DNA of 64,000 bases. It comes from Phyllostachys edulis (taxonomy: Eukaryota > Streptophyta > Magnoliopsida > Poales > Poaceae). The notes beneath the pieces are model-generated. The model was not told where the DNA came from, made no database searches, and saw nothing but the letters and a program-made list of their open reading frames with translations. The position numbers and the translations under genes were made by a program. The stretch spans positions 29,668,215-29,732,214 of the forward strand of contig CM070561.1 of assembly GCA_036346405.1 (NCBI GenBank). The letters run 5' to 3'. This document shows, piece by piece, positions 45,946-56,535 of this stretch. Position 1 is the first letter of the stretch. Each line of letters begins with the position of its first letter.

Positions 45946-48324
45946 CTCCTCGCAGTTGAAACATCGATTTTCTGAATGTTGAGATTGGACCAAAAATCAA
46001 GAAACAGTGGTGAAGGTAAGCCTTTTGTGAAGACGTCAGCAAACTGTGATGACGAGGGAACGTGAAGCGCTCGGACGTCACCCAAAGCAACCTTGTCGCG
46101 AACAAAATGCAAGTCTATCTTGATATGCTTCGTCCATTGGTGTTGAATCGGGTTTGAAGACATGTAGACAGCACTTACATTGTCACAAAAAAAACAACAG
46201 TCACTTGGCTAAGAGGACAGTGGAGCTCCTGAAGAAGTTGGCGAAGCCAACTTGCCTCGGCGACAGCATTGGCGATGGCTCGGTACTCTACCTCGGCGCT
46301 GGAGCGAGAGATCGTGTGTTGTCGTTTGGAAGACCAGGACACAAGATTCTCACCGAGGAAAATGCAATAGCCTAACGTGGATCGTCAAGTATCTGGGCAG
46401 CCAGCCCAGTCCGCATCGGTGTAGGAGATGAGCGAGTCAGGTGCCGACCGGGTGAGCTATAGGCCATACTGAAGTGTCCCACTAATGTACCGCAAGACAC
46501 GCTTGATAAAGTTGAGATGATGCTCGTGCGGGTCATGCATGTGTAGGAAAATTTGCTGGACAGTGTACGCGATGTTAGGGTGCGTAAACGTGAGATACTG
46601 TAGAGCACCTGATGTGCTTCGGTAGGACGTGGGATCATTAACAACAGCACCAACTGCACAGGAAAGCTTAGGAAAGGTGTCAATGGGGGTGAGAGACAGC
46701 TTGCATGAGGACATGCCAGTGCGTTCAAGAAGCTCGGCGGCATATTTGGCCTGGGAAAGGAATAAGCTAGAGGAGGTTCGTGTGACAATGATTCCTAAGA
46801 AATAATGGAGGGAACCGAAATCTGTGGTGGTGAATTCAGCGCGGATAGCGGAGATGACGCACTAGAGAAGAATGTTGGAGGAAGCCGTGAGAATAATGTC
46901 ATCGACATAAAGGAGAAGATAGGTTGTACCAATCTTGCTATGAAGAATGAATAGCGAGGTGTCGGACTTGGACGGCGAGAATCCAAGCGACGAGACATGA
47001 GTGGCGAATCGGTGATACCAAGCGTGGGGTGCTTTCTTAAGACCATAGAGGGATCGGTCTAAGCAACACATGGTGTCAGGTTCGTGTGATAGTGATTCCT
47101 AAGAAATAATGGAGGGAACCAAAATCTGTGGTGGCGAATTCGGTGCGGATAGCGGAGATGACGCGCTGGAGAAGAATGTTGGAGGAAGCCGTGAGAATAA
47201 TGTCATCGACATAAAGGAGAAGATAGGTTGTACCAATCTTGCTATGAAGAATGAATAGCGAGGTGTCGGACTTGGAGGGCAAGAATCCAAGCGACGAGAC
47301 ATGAGTGGTGAATCGGTGATACCAAGCGCGGGGTGCTTGCTTAAGACCATAGAGGGAACCATCGGATTTGAGTTTGTGTCAAAAGATCCACTTGCCAGAA
47401 ATGACATTGGCATGGGAGGGAGGAGGCACGAGATCCCAAGTATTGTTTGATATGAGTGCATGGAATTCGTCGCTCATGGCGGCGTGCCAATGAGTGTCCT
47501 TCAGTGCAGTCCGAATATACTTGGGAAGAGGAGAGATAGGTGGAAAAGCCGAGACATAGAGGTTAAGACGGTCCTAGGGTTTAAGCTGTAAGCCAGACCT
47601 AGTGCGAGTGTTGTAATGATGGGAAGTGATGGTGGCAGTAGGGAGGGGTGGTGCGGCAAAGGATGCTGTAGTGCCTGGACATGCGGCATGGGTAGGCGCA
47701 GTAGAGATAGGAGCTACCGCTGTAGAGTTATGGGCTACCACAGCAAGAGCATGAGCAGACATGACAGAGGTTTCGGTAGGAGGGTAGAGTGGGGGTAGGG
47801 GGTTGGGATTTGCAGAATCAAGAAAATCGTAGGTTTCCAAAGATGGAGAGGGATCAGGGGGTGAAAAAAAGGAAAGGTGGATTCGGCAAAGGTGACATGG
47901 CGGGATATAATGATACGACGAGAGGAAAGATCCATGCATTGGTATCCCTTGTGATTGGATGGGTATCCAAGGAAAATGCAGGGGTGGATCTTGGAGAGAG
48001 TTTATGTGGCATGGAGGCGGTTGTGTTGGGATAAAACAAGCACCCGAAAACTCGCAAATGCTCGTAGGAGGGTGGTTTTTGATAAAGAAAGAAGTATGGA
48101 GTAGAAAAGTTTAAGGTTTTTGTGGGGAGATGATTTAGAAGATATGTGGCTGCATGAAGAGCTTCTGCCCAATATGCAGGAGGCAATCTTGCTTGGAATA
48201 GAAGGGTGCGCATAATGTCATTGACTCTCCGTATAATACGTTTAGCTTTGCCATTTTGCGGGGAGGTGTAAGGGCAAGAAAAACATAGGTGAATATCATG
48301 GTTTGTGGAAAAAGAATGGAGGAG
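45946..48324 (-). pseudogene. Copia pol, 3' portion (integrase end, RT, RNase H)
   Basis: Minus strand. The integrase continuation is at 47,854-48,324 (HDIHLCFSCPYTSPQNGKAKRIIRRVNDIM, PPAYWAEALHAATYLLNHLPTK), then a Pro-rich linker (47,574-47,939, ending SHHYNTRTRSG). RT remnants follow with LLYVDDIILTASSN present twice: at 47,076-47,350 and, in a second tandem copy, at 46,780-47,071. The C-terminal RT part is at 46,457-46,714 (YRSTSGALQYLTFTHPNIAYTVQQI), and the RNase H end at 45,950-46,163 (KHIKIDLHFVRD, SQFADVFTKGLP). Integrase ahead of RT identifies copia. The RT fingers and the start of the palm are deleted at about 47,362. The upstream part is at 57,836-59,005. Confidence 0.9.
46778..47360 (-). 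repeat. Tandem duplication inside the copia RT
   Basis: A segment of about 300 bases (46,778-47,082) is repeated head to tail at 47,083-47,360 with few differences, so the YVDD region occurs twice. The left copy reaches further upstream (SLYGLKKAPHAWYHRF complete), and the right copy joins the deleted RT front. Confidence 0.9.
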
Positions 48325-48327
48325 AGA

Positions 48328-48740
48328 CACTACTACAGGAACCGACATCACAGACGGTTCGGAACCGTCATCACAGACGGTTTCCGAACCGTCTATGTTT
48401 GTTGATGCGTGATAACGAGATATTATCACAGAGCGGTACAAAACCGTGCGTGATAGGAAATATCACGAGCGGTTTATTAAAAACCGTCGTGAAGTCAAGT
48501 ATCACGAGCGGTTTCAACTAAAACCGTCGTGATCGAAATATCACGAGCGGTTCTAAACAAAAACCGTCGTGATAGAGAATATCACGAGCGGTTCTAAATA
48601 AAAACCGGTTGATTTAAAATATCACAGCGGCTTTGTTTAAAACCGTGCGTGATATTCTCTATCACGCACGGTTTGCGATTGAAACCTTCTATAATACTTG
48701 CCTTCCTGACGGTTTTAACACAAAACCATCGTGATAGCTC
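48328..48740. repeat. Left subterminal array of CACTA 2
   Basis: About ten copies of a motif pairing TATCACGAGCGGTT with AACCGTCGTGATA, alternating in orientation with a period near 45 bases. The commoner grass form of this motif reads CACAGGCGGT/ACCGCCTGTG; most copies here are altered exactly at the CAGG/CCTG core. Confidence 0.9.
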
Positions 48741-49079
48741 ATACCCCCTTCCCACAAATTGCTGTTTTCCTGGCTAGCCTCAGGAATTGCTAGCCATGCC
48801 CTTTGAAAACAAGCATTCACAGAAACAGATTCAAGCATTCACAGAAACAGATTCAAGCATTCACAAAAAGCAGATTCAGCGACCATGACAACTCAAAGTG
48901 ATCATTACTCAAAATAAATTACAAAAGATAGCATTTGTTCAAGTATTGTCGCTATAGTTACAACTAGATTACAATTGTTTTGCGTTGAGAGGTTTTAGAG
49001 GGTGATGCTCGGGTTGGCGACGGAGTGAAACTCTCCGTTGTAGTTAATGATTTACGTGTTGATAAAGGCGTGAGCTTCC
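48741..49079. other. CACTA 2 3' noncoding region
   Basis: No gene. A 27-base unit containing AGCATTCACAGAAACAGATTC is repeated three times at 48,815-48,885. Confidence 0.6.
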
Positions 49080-50303
49080 TCGAATGTCCTTGATCTCTTC
49101 ATAGCAGTGAATCACATTGTAAATTCAAGGCTGCCGCTAGCAAGAGTAAAGTGCTAAGATATATATATTTAAATTTATAATTAGGAAATAATTATTTGAG
49201 ATTGACAAACCTCGGGATCCTTCTTCCTAGTTGTAAGGATTAGTGCATATGATAGCGAGCGTGGATTGCACATAACTCATCATCTTTTTCTTTGGCGACC
49301 TTTGCAAAAATAGCAAGAGTATAGTTAGTTCGAGACGCGTTATTATGAAGTATGATATAGGATTATAGTGTTGTAGCGCTGCATCGAAAATCCATCCCGT
49401 GTGTTAAATCCATTGTATATTCCTTTGTTGGCAACATAATTGATGAGCGACCTACATGATTCAAAAGGTTATCCTCGGCCATTTCAAGCGAATGAAGACT
49501 ACAATAGAGTTATGTAAGGAGGAAATGAGCATACCTCTCAGTATTCCTCTTAGAGTCTTTGAAGTCGTGCTTGTTGCGGTTTAGGGAATCAAGGTATATC
49601 ACATGGTTCCTCTTGGGTATAATAACTAAAAGGATCGATGGTACCTACTCATGTATGTCGCTATAGTCATTAAACCTAAGTTAGTCTGCGTATAAAGTAC
49701 AAATGAAATTTGTATAGCAAGTAGTGACACTTACCCCGGTTGTAGGGCACCACTATGTACTTCATGTTAAATCTGACGAAGCAATGACCTCGTTATGTAT
49801 TTCTCGACGAATGATGAGTCTTGTTGGATGGTTTGCAACGATACCACATGTGGATCGAGGAAACCCACTGGTTCTTTCCATTCCCGAACATTTTTCAGCA
49901 TGTATCTATACATAAGCAATGAGTTGTGATATTTATTGGTATTACATGAATGTAGAACTTGATTATGCGCGACTTACGATTGTCCAACATCGTGAAAGCG
50001 AGGCGTCGAGGCCAGCGAGGTTGAATAGTTCAAATAAGTCATTGAAGCCCGACGAAGTACCTCGTCCGTTGAAGAAATGCTTGTCCTCGTATCGGCGGTG
50101 ATTCGATGATCGCACCCTTCTTTTGGGTCCTCGCCAAGTACCAGGCATGCAAAGCCTGACAAGCATATCCAACGTGCATTATTACTGCGTCGGAGCACAA
50201 TGGTTTTCCGATGATGTAGTTCCCGGGTATCGCGGACTTCCCGGACTTGGGAGGCGCCTTAACGTTTGTGGATTTCGATTTGGCCTTAGCGATTGGCAGC
50301 GTC
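49080..50303 (-). pseudogene. C-terminal half of the CACTA 2 protein, Ulp1-type peptidase-like
   Basis: Minus strand, several frames. After the LTR junction it reads KAPPKSGKSAIPGNYIIGKPL, then ACQALHAWYLARTQKKG and DLFELFNLAGLDASLSRCW (50,000-50,290). Further on (about 49,560-49,640) comes LLVIIPKRNHVIYLDSLNRNKHDF, and about 49,350 SYIILHNNASRTNYTL. This order and the LLVI.P....V.YLDSL block match the Ulp1/C48 cysteine-peptidase region carried by many grass CACTA proteins, where LDSL holds the catalytic aspartate. The His-Trp expected before LLVI is not readable, and the active Cys region is degraded, so no activity is likely. C48 peptidases normally process SUMO; in transposons their role is not established. 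Confidence 0.6.
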
Positions 50304-51876
50304 TGTAGGGATACGGGTAGGCTACGATAGCAACAATTCAAAAATTCTACCACGCAAATCAGGAAGCCAAGCAAGAAGATGATCACGGTCGTTACCACTA
50401 GACGCCAGCAGCGCGCGAGAAGAAGCGTCGAAGCGACTGGTCCGACAAAAGGCGTGTCGATGTCTTTGAGTCGTGGTCGATCGTCCACCGCCCTTGTGAG
50501 TTGATCGTCTCCTCCGGCACCTCTGCGGTTTCTTGCGAAGATCGCGGATCGTCCTAAGCGCAACAACGTAGAAGCGCCTCTATGGTATCCACACGTCCAA
50601 GGAAGGAACAACAAATGCGCCGGTGTGCTAGCACCAAATCGCACGGGAGGCACTCAAGAAGATGGCGGCTAGGGTTTCGGTAGGGCAACTTGCGTCGACT
50701 CACACTTTTCCCAACAGCCTCATGCATCTCTTTATATAGGCCGTGGCGGATCCTATCCAAACACGCTTCTACGAATCGTATTACGTCTTGGTTTGTTCAA
50801 CCCTTTAAGTGTGTGACCCGTTAGGTTCATGTGTAGTTCGGTTGTGACTCGAAACCCTTTCCGCCACGCGAGTAAATAGCGGTTCCTAGCAGGACATAAC
50901 GATTCCCGAATACACACAAATTATATCGGACGAACCTTAATGCAATATGATCTCGACGAGTCCTCATCACTTACGACCGAGTCCTATCTCTATCTGACCG
51001 GTTACGTGATTCGATCACGACCAACTCGTAACTCCTTACGACTTGGTTTCGACCACTCTGTGATTACGTTTGACCGATCTCGACTTGCTTGTATCTCCAT
51101 ACGACCGATCGTGGTAGTCGAACTAACGACCTACTCATGTATTCTCCCTTTGCCTCACGATATCTGGTTGAACTCGGTGAGATGTTGTGTCATCCATGGA
51201 CTGTTCAATGCTTTCTCGATCAGTATCGGATAACCTTATGTGGTCGAACTCTTGACCACGATGGGCATAGCCATGCACTTTCTTTATCCGACCACTTGAG
51301 GGCCCAGAGATATCTCTCTGTTATGTTAGGAGGGCAAATCTCATATCCGACAGTCACATCCTCTGCATGTTTCATAGCATGCCCGAAAGCTACCTTTATA
51401 ACCACCGATTCTGGCGGCGTTTGGCAACCCCTAAGAGTGCTATTACACATGTAGGAAACCATGCTGATCTCGGTCTAAGGATTATACATCATCATTGCTT
51501 GAGACCAACTAACGACACTTAGAATCATAACAATCTCAATAGTGTCTCAAGGTGGGTCTTATCTAACACCATGTTCTCTAACACGTGTCCACATTATTGA
51601 TTTGATATCCCTATATCCATGACCGTGAAAGCGTGGTCATCAATCAACACATGTCTTTGGTCGAGAGTCACTAGTGTTCCGGCCAAAGGACTTTCGACCG
51701 AGGATATTTTTAGAACGACATCATCTTAAGTTAAAAGAGCTTCACCAACAAGTCACATACTCGTTAATCTTCATGGTGATGATTCATTCAAGGAACAAGA
51801 TAACATATTATCAAATATTGTGAACATAATGAAATATAATCATCTCTATGATTGTCTCTAGGGCATATTTCCAACA
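50304..51876 (-). repeat. Solo LTR of a BARE/RIRE1-type copia element
   Basis: On the minus strand it begins TGTTGGAAATATGCCC, the well-known start of BARE/Angela/RIRE1 LTRs, and runs about 1.57 kb to a TG/CA boundary at 50,304, including the typical GTGGTAGAATTTTTG near its end. It has no internal region, so it is a solo LTR. GCGTCT occurs at both flanks (50,299-50,304 and 51,880-51,885), shifted by three bases on the right, probably the target duplication with small boundary changes. It interrupts the CACTA 2 coding region. Confidence 0.8.
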
Positions 51877-53640
51877 AATGCGTCTTCTTGTGAGACGACT
51901 ACGAGGAGCGGATCTGACGATGCGCTTTTCTTTGTTCCTTGGCGTCTTCTCCACGGGAATCGAAGAGGTGGCCTTATGAGGCTAAACATGAGGTGGAGTC
52001 ATCGAGGTCCCGTTGGAGAGGAATGGTCGATGTCGGATCGCAACCTTCTTTGGGTCGGTGATGTCCTTCTTGGGCCATTGGTTAAAAGAGAGGCGGCATC
52101 CCCTAGTGTTGTGATCTCTTCGTTTGGGCAAATCTTCGCGGACGGCTCGAAATTGACATGTACCATATCCACTGGACCTGGCGTAACCGTCGCCGGTGAC
52201 CGCCGTCTTTGCTTGCCGCCTTCCTCGTATGGATACACCATCCCCACGCAATTCAATACAAAGGACCCATCCATCCTCACTTGGAGCTTATAGGGTGTCG
52301 GCTCCTACAAAACGATCACGCAATTAGCTAAGGCGTCCTATAGGTCTATCTTTGGTGCATTCCATAGATATCACGTTACCTTGATGTCGTCTATCGGTGT
52401 CGGACGTCGTCATGTTCACAATTATCTTGCGCGACGCCGACGCTACTCCGACGCGTCGAGGAGGACCCTCTCGAATTAGCGAGGCGGCTTGCGGCCGTGG
52501 CTCATGAGTATATCCATTTGACTCATAATCTTGTCATCTCTACTTGAAATTGGTTAGTAATCATCTGCACTAACCGGTTGTCGTGCTCGGCCTTGGATCT
52601 CTTCCTAGTCTTATCGTGCGATGAGTCGTCCATGCAATCCATGACTCCAAGGTACGTTAACCCTAAGGCGTGCGGCGTCCTCGTGCTCCTTGTTTCCCAA
52701 GGCCGTAGATAGTATATCATTCTCCTATGCGCATGGAAGGAGCCTTGGGAAGCTTGGGCGATCAAGTCACGCTACAAGAGGTCATCATGTTATTATAGGC
52801 ACTATGAAGTTATGGACTTATTAACAACTTAGTAGTTCGACATATTTACCACACGTTGGGACACTTCTGATGCTTAGGGTTTGTGAAGGAGATCTTTGCC
52901 GAAGGCGAGACTTGTGCCCTCGCTTTTAACCAAACTTAGGGAGCAGGGTCGTGACATCGAAAAGCGGGTTCTCCTTCTCCGCCGCCCATTCCTCGTATTT
53001 ACCCGTGCACCAGGCGATGCCGAAGTGCTGCGGGTGAGTGTTTAGATGTCTGGAGAGCTTTGTGCGCCGCACTTTGCTCCTTAAATTCGCCGTCGTTTTC
53101 ATAGCCACAAGGTGTCCCATGCTTCCCGTCAAGAATTTGTCTTCGCTGGCGAAGGCGTTTGACCCGTGTTCACGTGCCGTGACAAGAATGCTCTTGAAGG
53201 TCCTCCACGATTTACCCATCGTGAGCATCGCCGTCCGTCGCCGCGTGCCACATAATATACGGAATAGTGAACTTCTTTGAAAGTTACATCCACAGCGCCT
53301 TCGCTTCTTTAAATCGAGTCCTTCCACGTTGGTGTGGTGATGAGGACCCGTTCCTTGCAAGTATCCCGCAGATGGTGCGAATCTCGCCACGATCTCTTGG
53401 GACTCGAGAGGGACCCCAAAGTCACCGACCTCGTGATAACCGATCGGCCGTAGGCATTTTCGATTGTCCTCTGCCATCTCGCTTAGTGTCATTATAAATC
53501 GGCGGTGACGGACCTCATCGGCGCCTCTTCCATCTGCATGGCGTCGGTGTCGGTGACCTCGTCGGCGCCTCTTCCATCTCATGGCGTCGGTGACGGCGGC
53601 AAAGACAAGGTGCCTCTGCCATCTAAACACTTGCTATCTA
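51877..53640 (-). pseudogene. N-terminal half of the CACTA 2 protein, TnpA-like
   Basis: Minus strand. The first conserved block is 52,926-53,630: KSWRTFKSILVTAREHGSNAFASEDKF, later FGIAWCTGKYEEWAAEKENPLFD. The next is 52,523-52,765: IAQASQGSFHAHR, HALGLTYLGVMDCMDDS, KAEHDNRLVQMITNQFQVEM. Then 51,999-52,280: RMDGSFVLNCVGMVYP, NEEITTLGDAASLL. These follow the order of grass CACTA TnpA-type proteins (plant En/Spm transposase family). The reading runs straight on into the Ulp1-like half at 50,303 once the solo LTR is removed, so one fused product is likely. Frame changes are frequent and often fall at CAG/CTG positions. Confidence 0.65.
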
Positions 53641-53892
53641 TATAAGTTACATATGCAATAAAATGGATTGCAAGTGTCCCAAATTAACATATACATTTAA
53701 ACTTAATAATATGCTCAACATGTGCAATATTAGCAAATAATCATAAATAATTCCAAATAAATATGAAACAATTAATCTCGGGAAGAAATACAGAGGTTGA
53801 CTATAGAGATCAAGATGGCAAATGAAAAGTTGAATGAGCTCATAGAGAGTACTAACATTCCTTAATCCACTAGCTTCTCTAAGGAAGCCTAC

Positions 53893-53988
53893 TTCATCGA
53901 GGCCGACACTGCTTGGAGTGTGCCATTTGTTTCATCTTGTGGAGGACGGCATGAAACAAAGGTACACTCAAGCGTGTCGAGATCGGCG
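53893..53988. repeat. miRNA-like foldback 1 in CACTA 2
   Basis: The left arm CGACACTGCTTGGAGTGTGC, then CATTTGTTTCAT, pairs with the right arm ATGAAACAAAGG, then TACACTCAAGCGTGTCG: about 31 paired bases with two small bulges and a loop of about 15 bases. Confidence 0.75.
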
Positions 53989-54113
53989 AAGGAAATGCTA
54001 AGCAAAGGTTTAATCTGTAGGGCTCGCCGCCTCCTGCTCCTATTATGTGCTCTCAAAAGGAGAGTAGCTAAAGAACAAGTCTTTGCCATCTCAATCCTAT
54101 TGTCTATACTCTT

Positions 54114-54202
54114 CATCGACCACGACACCTTTGGGTGTGTCATTTGTTTCATCTTGTGTGAGGACTGCATGAAACAAATGGCACACTCGATGTCGATCGA
54201 CG
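54114..54202. repeat. miRNA-like foldback 2 in CACTA 2
   Basis: Left arm GGTGTGTCATTTGTTTCAT and right arm ATGAAACAAATGGCACACTC pair closely, with a looser base (CGACACCTTT against CGATGTCG). Confidence 0.7.
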
Positions 54203-54329
54203 AAGAAAATGCTAAGCAAAGGTTTAATCTCAGAGGCTCGCCGCCTCCCCGCTCCTATTATGTGCTCTCGGAAGGAGAGTAGCTAAAGAACAAGTCTTTG
54301 CCATCTCAATCCTATTGTCTATACTCTTC

Positions 54330-54424
54330 ATCGACCTCGACACACTTTGGAGTGTACCATATGCTTTTGCCTTGGAGGATTGGCAAGAAGTAAAGGTACA
54401 CTCAAGTGTGTCGAGATCAACGAA
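54330..54424. repeat. miRNA-like foldback 3 in CACTA 2
   Basis: Left arm CTCGACACACTTTGGAGTGT, then ACCATATGCTTTTGCC, pairs with right arm GGCAAGAAGTAAAGGTACAC, then TCAAGTGTGTCGAG. The loop-side pairing differs from foldbacks 1 and 2 on both arms together. Confidence 0.75.
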
Positions 54425-55120
54425 AAATGCTAAGCAAAGGTTTAATCTGTGAGGCTCGCCGCCTCCTACTCCTATTCTAACACTCCTAACACTCCTTAAT
54501 CAACGAAGCAAAGGTTTAATGCTTCATGTACGTAATACTAGCCTTTAATGAAGACATAGAAACAAAATAGAATCAAGTAAAACTTTCTTTACGGATTGAT
54601 GATATTATGTGCTCTCGAGAAGGAGAGTAGCTAAAGAACAAGTCTTTGCCATCTCAATCCTATTGTCTATACTCTTCATTAAATGAATATGATAATATAA
54701 ATTCAAACTATGAGCTCTAAACAATACTTTGCTTAGCTGTCAAACGATCTCAAGCAATTAGCAACAGATTAAACTTCGATCAAGCAGAGGTTGACTACAG
54801 AGATCAAGATGGCAAATGAAAAGTTGAATGAGCTCATACTGAGACAACTAGAAGAATCACAAACTAGTCAATAGAATGATCAATTTGCAATAGAACTATG
54901 AGCTCAACCGAAAGTAACCAATTAACATTACATCATATTGACAAGAGCAAGTAATACAATAGAGCTCAAGTATGAACTAACAATCACATTCAATCTCAAG
55001 ATAAAGCGAGAGTTCATCACGAGCATGTCAACAAAGCCCATCGATCTTGTGATCTTTGCATAGATAGAAACTAGTGATACAAATCTTTTGCTCGAGCCTA
55101 TCTTTGCTCGAGCCTACTTC

Positions 55121-55210
55121 GCCGACCACGACACCTTTGGAGTGTACCATTTGCTTTTGCCTTGGAGGATTGGCAAGAAGCAAAGGTACACTCAAGTGTG
55201 TCGAGATCGA
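55121..55210. repeat. miRNA-like foldback 4 in CACTA 2
   Basis: Left arm GGAGTGTACCATTTGCTTTT, then GCC, pairs with right arm GGCAAGAAGCAAAGGTACAC, then TC. Nearly the same as foldback 3, 790 bases away. Confidence 0.75.
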
Positions 55211-55959
55211 CAAAGAAAATGCTAAGCAAAGGTTTAATACTTCATGTACGTAAGACTAGCCTTTAATGAAGACATAGAAACAAAATAGAATCAAGTAAAA
55301 CTTTCTTTACGGATTGATGATATTATGTGCTCTCGGAAGGAGAGTAGCTAAAGAACAAGTCTTTGCCATCTCAATCCTATTGTCTATACTCTTCATTAAA
55401 TGAATATGATAATATAAATTCAAACTATGAGCTCTAAACAATACTTTGCTTAGCTCACAAATGATCTCAAGCTGTTAATCTAAAACATATTAAACTTCCA
55501 TCAAGCAGAGGTTGACTATAGAGATCAAGATGGCAAATGAAAAGTTGAATGAGCTCATACAGAGACTACTAGAAGAATCACAAACTAGTCATTAGATTAC
55601 CAACTAAAACCTAATACTCTCAATGTAATCGAACATGAAGAATCGAATAACTAGCTTTCAGCCGAAGTAACCAATTAACAAAGACATCATATTGACAAGT
55701 AGCAAGTAATACAATAGAGCTCAAGTATGAACTAACTATCACATTCAATCTCGGTATAAGGCGAGTTCATCACAGAGCATGTCAACAAAGCCCATCGATC
55801 AATTTGCAATGAGCGATGAGCTCAACCGAAAGTAACCAATTAACGAAGAGATCATATTGACAAGCAAGTAATACAATAGAGCTCAAGTATGAACTAACTA
55901 TCACATTCAATCTCGAGATAAGATGTAGTTCATCACAGAGCATGTCAACAAAGCCCACC

Positions 55960-56384
55960 GATCAACAAAGCCGAACCGCCACAGAGGAGCAATACTCACA
56001 GAGAGGATGCCGCACAAGAACTCACGGTGCAAGGAGGAGGCCGACACGGGAGGAGGACGGCGGGGAGAAAGGCCGGCAGAGGGAGGAGGCCCACACGGGA
56101 GGAGGACGGCGCGCGAGGCTCGAGGCGGCGGCGATGTCGGGGCTTCTGCCGAGGAGGTGAACGGGTGCGCCAGGTGGTCGGGGCGGCGGCACCGAGGTCG
56201 GCGGCGCCGAGGTCGGGGCGGCACCGAGGTTGAAGGCGCCGAGGTCGGGGCGCCGAGGTTGGGGGCGGCGGTGAACTACCAAGCAGCCCTAAACCCTAGA
56301 GGAGGCGAACGAGCGCGAGAGCCTAAGGGCGGAGAGGAAGTGACAAGTGAGAGCAAAACCCTAGCGCTTCCCTTATAAAAAGTA
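55960..56384 (-). other. GC-rich 5' region of the CACTA 2 gene
   Basis: An abrupt GC-rich block, probably promoter, 5' UTR and first exon of the TnpA-like gene. It holds a tandem repeat of CGCCGAGGTCGGGGCG-type units at 56,190-56,275. Arg/Pro-rich frames here (for example 55,907-56,224 minus) have no recognised domain. Confidence 0.4.
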
Positions 56385-56535
56385 TATCACGACGGTTTCT
56401 AACGAGAACCGCTCAGGATATAAACGATCACGACGGTTTTCACTACAACCGCTCGTGATATGGATTTATCACGACGGTTTTAAATAGAACCGCTCAGGAT
56501 TCCTTTCACAGACGGTTGTACAACGGAACCGCCTG
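56385..56535. repeat. Inner subterminal array of CACTA 2
   Basis: Four copies of TATCACGACGGTTTT/AACCGCTCGTGATA-type motifs, the same family as at 48.3-48.7 kb and 57.5-57.8 kb. Confidence 0.85.

Larger units (their letters stand above)
53790..55930. repeat. Complex tandem repeat block with four foldbacks
   Basis: Several repeat units are interleaved. Unit A (TTGACTATAGAGATCAAG...GAGCTCATA) occurs near 53,798, 54,787 and 55,511. Unit B (GAGAGTAGCTAAAGAACAAG...TCTATACTCTTCAT) occurs near 54,060, 54,275, 54,622 and 55,340. Unit C, the foldback, occurs near 53,900, 54,115, 54,330 and 55,120. The block 54,524-54,855 recurs at 55,243-55,575, 719 bases on. Unit D (AGTAACCAATTAAC...AGCAAGTAATAC) occurs near 54,910, 55,665 and 55,835. 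The block lies between the 5' exon region and the first conserved coding block, perhaps in an intron. Confidence 0.85.

Noticed and set aside
48328..48740. Regularly spaced inverted motifs resembling a CRISPR-like array
   Set aside because: Motifs alternate in orientation and sit at a CACTA end with matching arrays at the other end; this is a subterminal repeat region in a plant genome.
50039..50653. 204-codon minus-strand frame taken as one protein
   Set aside because: It straddles the solo LTR boundary at 50,304; only the part to the left belongs to the CACTA protein.
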